Origin: Pseudomonadota bacterium
GTDB taxonomy: Bacteria; Bdellovibrionota_C; UBA2361; SZUA-149
Length of the DNA stretch: 36,538 nucleotides
Assembly: GCA_029555385.1 (NCBI GenBank)
Contig: JAKPSH010000012.1
Span: 1 to 36,538 of the forward strand
Direction of reading: 5' to 3'
The notes below the pieces were generated by a model that made no database searches, was not told the DNA's origin, and saw nothing but the letters and a program-made list of their open reading frames with translations. Positions 34,666-36,538 of this stretch are shown here, one piece after another; position 1 is the first letter of the stretch, and every line of letters starts with the position of its first letter. A program made the translations under genes and the position numbers.

Positions 34666-35037
34666 TTGCGGGAAAAACACCCTTGCATGGTTCAGCATGA
34701 AGATTATTTTGAACAGCTTCGAGGGTTCGAAATTTCATTGAACAGAGTGGCTTCCTATTCAGAGTGGGATAGAGGCGCCAGTGTACAGGACATAATCCAG
34801 CGGCTGTGGGAACAGAAGAAGGATAGCCGAATCCGGCGGCGAAACAAGGATGTAAAGCTACATGCCGAAGGTAACCGAAGTCTGCGGCGTCGATTTGCCT
34901 TTAATATTTCGTTCGTAATCGTCCCAAGCGCGGAAAAAGTAGCCGCGTTTTTCGATAAGTTCGCCGAAGGACCCCATCTCGATGATCTGTCCTTGGGCCA
35001 TGCAAATAATCTTGTCAAAAAGCGGAATGAGATTTAG
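34666..35037 (+). CDS. Hypothetical ORF overlapping the ABC exporter gene tail
   Basis: 123-residue frame beginning at a TTG (first ATG at 34687). The part before 34858 looks protein-like (HEDYFEQLRGFEISLNRVASYSEWDRG, then an Arg/Lys-rich helix), but the last 60 residues run antisense to the exporter gene and look like shadow. It could be a real short gene, a gene cut at its 3' end by rearrangement, or chance. No family recognised. Confidence 0.22.
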   Translation: MREKHPCMVQHEDYFEQLRGFEISLNRVASYSEWDRGASVQDIIQRLWEQKKDSRIRRRNKDVKLHAEGNRSLRRRFAFNISFVIVPSAEKVAAFFDKFAEGPHLDDLSLGHANNLVKKRNEI

Positions 35038-36538
35038 CCGGTGGCAAGAGGCAAACACTGTCCGGTTTGCAAAGTGATAAAGAACGCCGAGGAATATTTC
35101 CTTTTCTGTTTTCGGATCAAGGCTGGAAGTCGGTTCATCCAGCAGGAGGATTTCCTTTCCACCCGCCCGCAGCAGGCCGCGGGCAAGCGCCACGCGCTGT
35201 TTCTCTCCTACGGATAAATTAAGCCCCTTTTCCGCAAGGTTGCTGTGCAGTCCATGAGGGAGGTGCGCTAGGACTGAATTTATTTTCGAGAGAGAAACGA
35301 AAAATGAGATCTGTTCCGGATCGAATTTTTCGCCCATTGTGAGATTGTAAATCATGCTTTCGGAAAAAATCTCTGGTTCCTGCGGGATGAGCAGGCAGTT
35401 ATCGACAAAATCTTCGAGCAGAACCTTTTGCTGTATATCGGTGGCCAGTTGGCAGCTGTCCGGAACGATCATGCCACCGAGAATCTTGAGCAGTGTGGAC
35501 TTTCCGCTGCCGCTCGGTCCAACCAGGGCAATCTTGTCCCCGCGATTAAAGGACAACTCAACATTATTCAGGCCGTGCTTTTCGTCAGGCGTATAGGAAA
35601 AGTTAAGCTTATGAAAGGTCACAATGTTCCACGATGGCGTGAAGGCAGTTTCCTTGGTTCTGACCGGTGTCACCGCAGCGTGGGCTAGAATTTCCGTGGC
35701 GTCTTCGTAGGCTGTCGATGCTTCAATCAGTCCGCTGTAATAGCCGGTAAACGAACCGATTGCCTGGAAAATACGATCCAGGTAGTTAATTAACACGTAT
35801 ACTTGCGCAACATCAATCGCCACAGAATGCTGCTTATGCGTGTAAAAATAGATAATAAGCGATGAACCGATCACAATTGCATATCCGACGCCAGTAGCTG
35901 CCCATTTTAGTTCCATGAAGCGGGCGATTTGCTGGATCAGGCGCATTCCCTGACTCTTTTGCGTGCGCAAATGACGCTTTGCCGACTCCTCAACGGCAAG
36001 AGTCTTTACCGTGACGATGTTAGTCAGGTAGTCGACGCAGATGCGGTTGATCTTGTTCCAGAAGACATTATTGCGCCGGATGTGCCGGGTGAGCTTCTTG
36101 TTGAAGAAGATCATAGCAAAGATGGTCGCGGCAGACAGGGTCAGGACGTTGAAGGCCACCCAGAAATCAAGTGTAAAGATGGCAATCGCTGCAAAGACTA
36201 CTTTGATCGAACCTTCGATAATTTGCCAGACGTACGTGCCGATGGTGCTGTCTATCGCGCCGGCGGTTCGATGCAGTTTGCTTAGGTTTTCTCCGGAATG
36301 ATGTTCGACATGCCAGCGCAGCGGGAACTGCATGTAGCTGTCAAAGATCCGGGTAAGCATGTTCATGCGGGAGGAATAAGCTACTTGATTCTGCAGGTAG
36401 CGGGCGTAGTGATGGAAGAACTTGCCGAGAAGCAGCAGCCCGGTATAGACGCCGATGCCGATTAGGCCCCGGCGGAAGGCTTCATCACTGAGGCCGAATT
36501 GCACAAACACACCAAGCACATAACCTACCGCCCAGGGG
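34858..36538 (-). CDS. ABC transporter, fused membrane and ATPase domains (N-terminus beyond window)
   Basis: Exporter-type half transporter. The frame is open through the right edge, so the true start lies outside; a GTG at 36519 is only the first internal candidate. The membrane domain contains several hydrophobic helices. The ATPase has Walker A GPSGSGKST, Q-loop IPQEPEIF, signature NLSVGEKQRVALARG, Walker B ILLLDEPTSSLD and His-loop ASCHRLN. About 560 residues are visible of a usual 580-600. Substrate unknown (lipid, peptide or drug). It is convergent with the preceding + strand genes. Confidence 0.9.
   Translation of the reverse strand, partial: PWAVGYVLGVFVQFGLSDEAFRRGLIGIGVYTGLLLLGKFFHHYARYLQNQVAYSSRMNMLTRIFDSYMQFPLRWHVEHHSGENLSKLHRTAGAIDSTIGTYVWQIIEGSIKVVFAAIAIFTLDFWVAFNVLTLSAATIFAMIFFNKKLTRHIRRNNVFWNKINRICVDYLTNIVTVKTLAVEESAKRHLRTQKSQGMRLIQQIARFMELKWAATGVGYAIVIGSSLIIYFYTHKQHSVAIDVAQVYVLINYLDRIFQAIGSFTGYYSGLIEASTAYEDATEILAHAAVTPVRTKETAFTPSWNIVTFHKLNFSYTPDEKHGLNNVELSFNRGDKIALVGPSGSGKSTLLKILGGMIVPDSCQLATDIQQKVLLEDFVDNCLLIPQEPEIFSESMIYNLTMGEKFDPEQISFFVSLSKINSVLAHLPHGLHSNLAEKGLNLSVGEKQRVALARGLLRAGGKEILLLDEPTSSLDPKTEKEIFLGVLYHFANRTVFASCHRLNLIPLFDKIICMAQGQIIEMGSFGELIEKRGYFFRAWDDYERNIKGKSTPQTSVTFGM

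Noticed and set aside
1..36538. tRNA, rRNA or CRISPR
   Set aside because: I saw no cloverleaf-like sequence, no rRNA signature and no regularly spaced direct repeats. A tRNA-specific scan was not possible.

Overview
This window is the end of rpoC followed by a long str / S10 / spc / alpha ribosomal-protein cluster from a bacterium. All core genes are on the + strand. The only convincing - strand gene is a partial ABC exporter at the right edge. Two preproteins with signal peptides, FabI and a SecY-adk-map block indicate a bacterial, probably diderm, cell. S4, S14 and L36 are all zinc-ribbon (cysteine-containing) forms and adenylate kinase is the short-lid form. I cannot place the organism firmly. 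The hairpin-rich spacers and the unusual gene content suggest an uncultivated candidate lineage; Omnitrophota or a PVC relative is only a weak guess.

Layout. 1-3004 is rpoC, missing its 5' end. 3005-3418 is a hairpin-rich spacer with a good promoter. 3419-6609 is rpsL-rpsG-fusA, with a long palindromic element between rpsG and fusA. 6610-14443 is an accessory block sitting where tuf is often found, between fusA and rpsJ. It starts with a sigma70-like promoter and a structured leader, then encodes a Gfo/Idh/MocA oxidoreductase, two tandem Leu/Ile/Val-type solute-binding proteins, a VOC-fold protein, and the two subunits of an ATP-citrate-lyase-like enzyme. 14600-26446 is rpsJ, rplC-D-W-B, rpsS, rplV, rpsC, rplP, rpmC, rpsQ, rplN-X-E, rpsN(Z), rpsH, rplF-R, rpsE, rpmD, rplO, secY, adk. 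26450-30812 is map, rpmJ, rpsM-K-D, rpoA, rplQ. The tail holds fabI, a PFK with pyrophosphate-type signatures, an unknown helical protein, a frameshifted metallophosphoesterase, two doubtful small ORFs and the ABC exporter.

The core genes build the ribosome and RNA polymerase and add export (SecY), nucleotide balance (Adk) and N-terminal methionine removal (Map). FabI and PFK extend the growth-linked cluster into lipid and carbon metabolism. The ATP-citrate-lyase-like pair would make or consume acetyl-CoA if it acts on citrate, but its lyase active site differs from the canonical enzyme.

The most interesting observations are: (i) the RpoC catalytic motif reads NADFDGN instead of the near-universal NADFDGD; (ii) two copies of a long palindromic element, about 29 kb apart, share conserved loop motifs while their stems change in a compensatory way; (iii) a dense hairpin array between rpsJ and rplC, part of which resembles one of those elements; (iv) a divergent ATP-citrate-lyase-like operon placed inside the ribosomal cluster; and (v) a structured leader in front of that operon. 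All alignments were made by eye, without searches.
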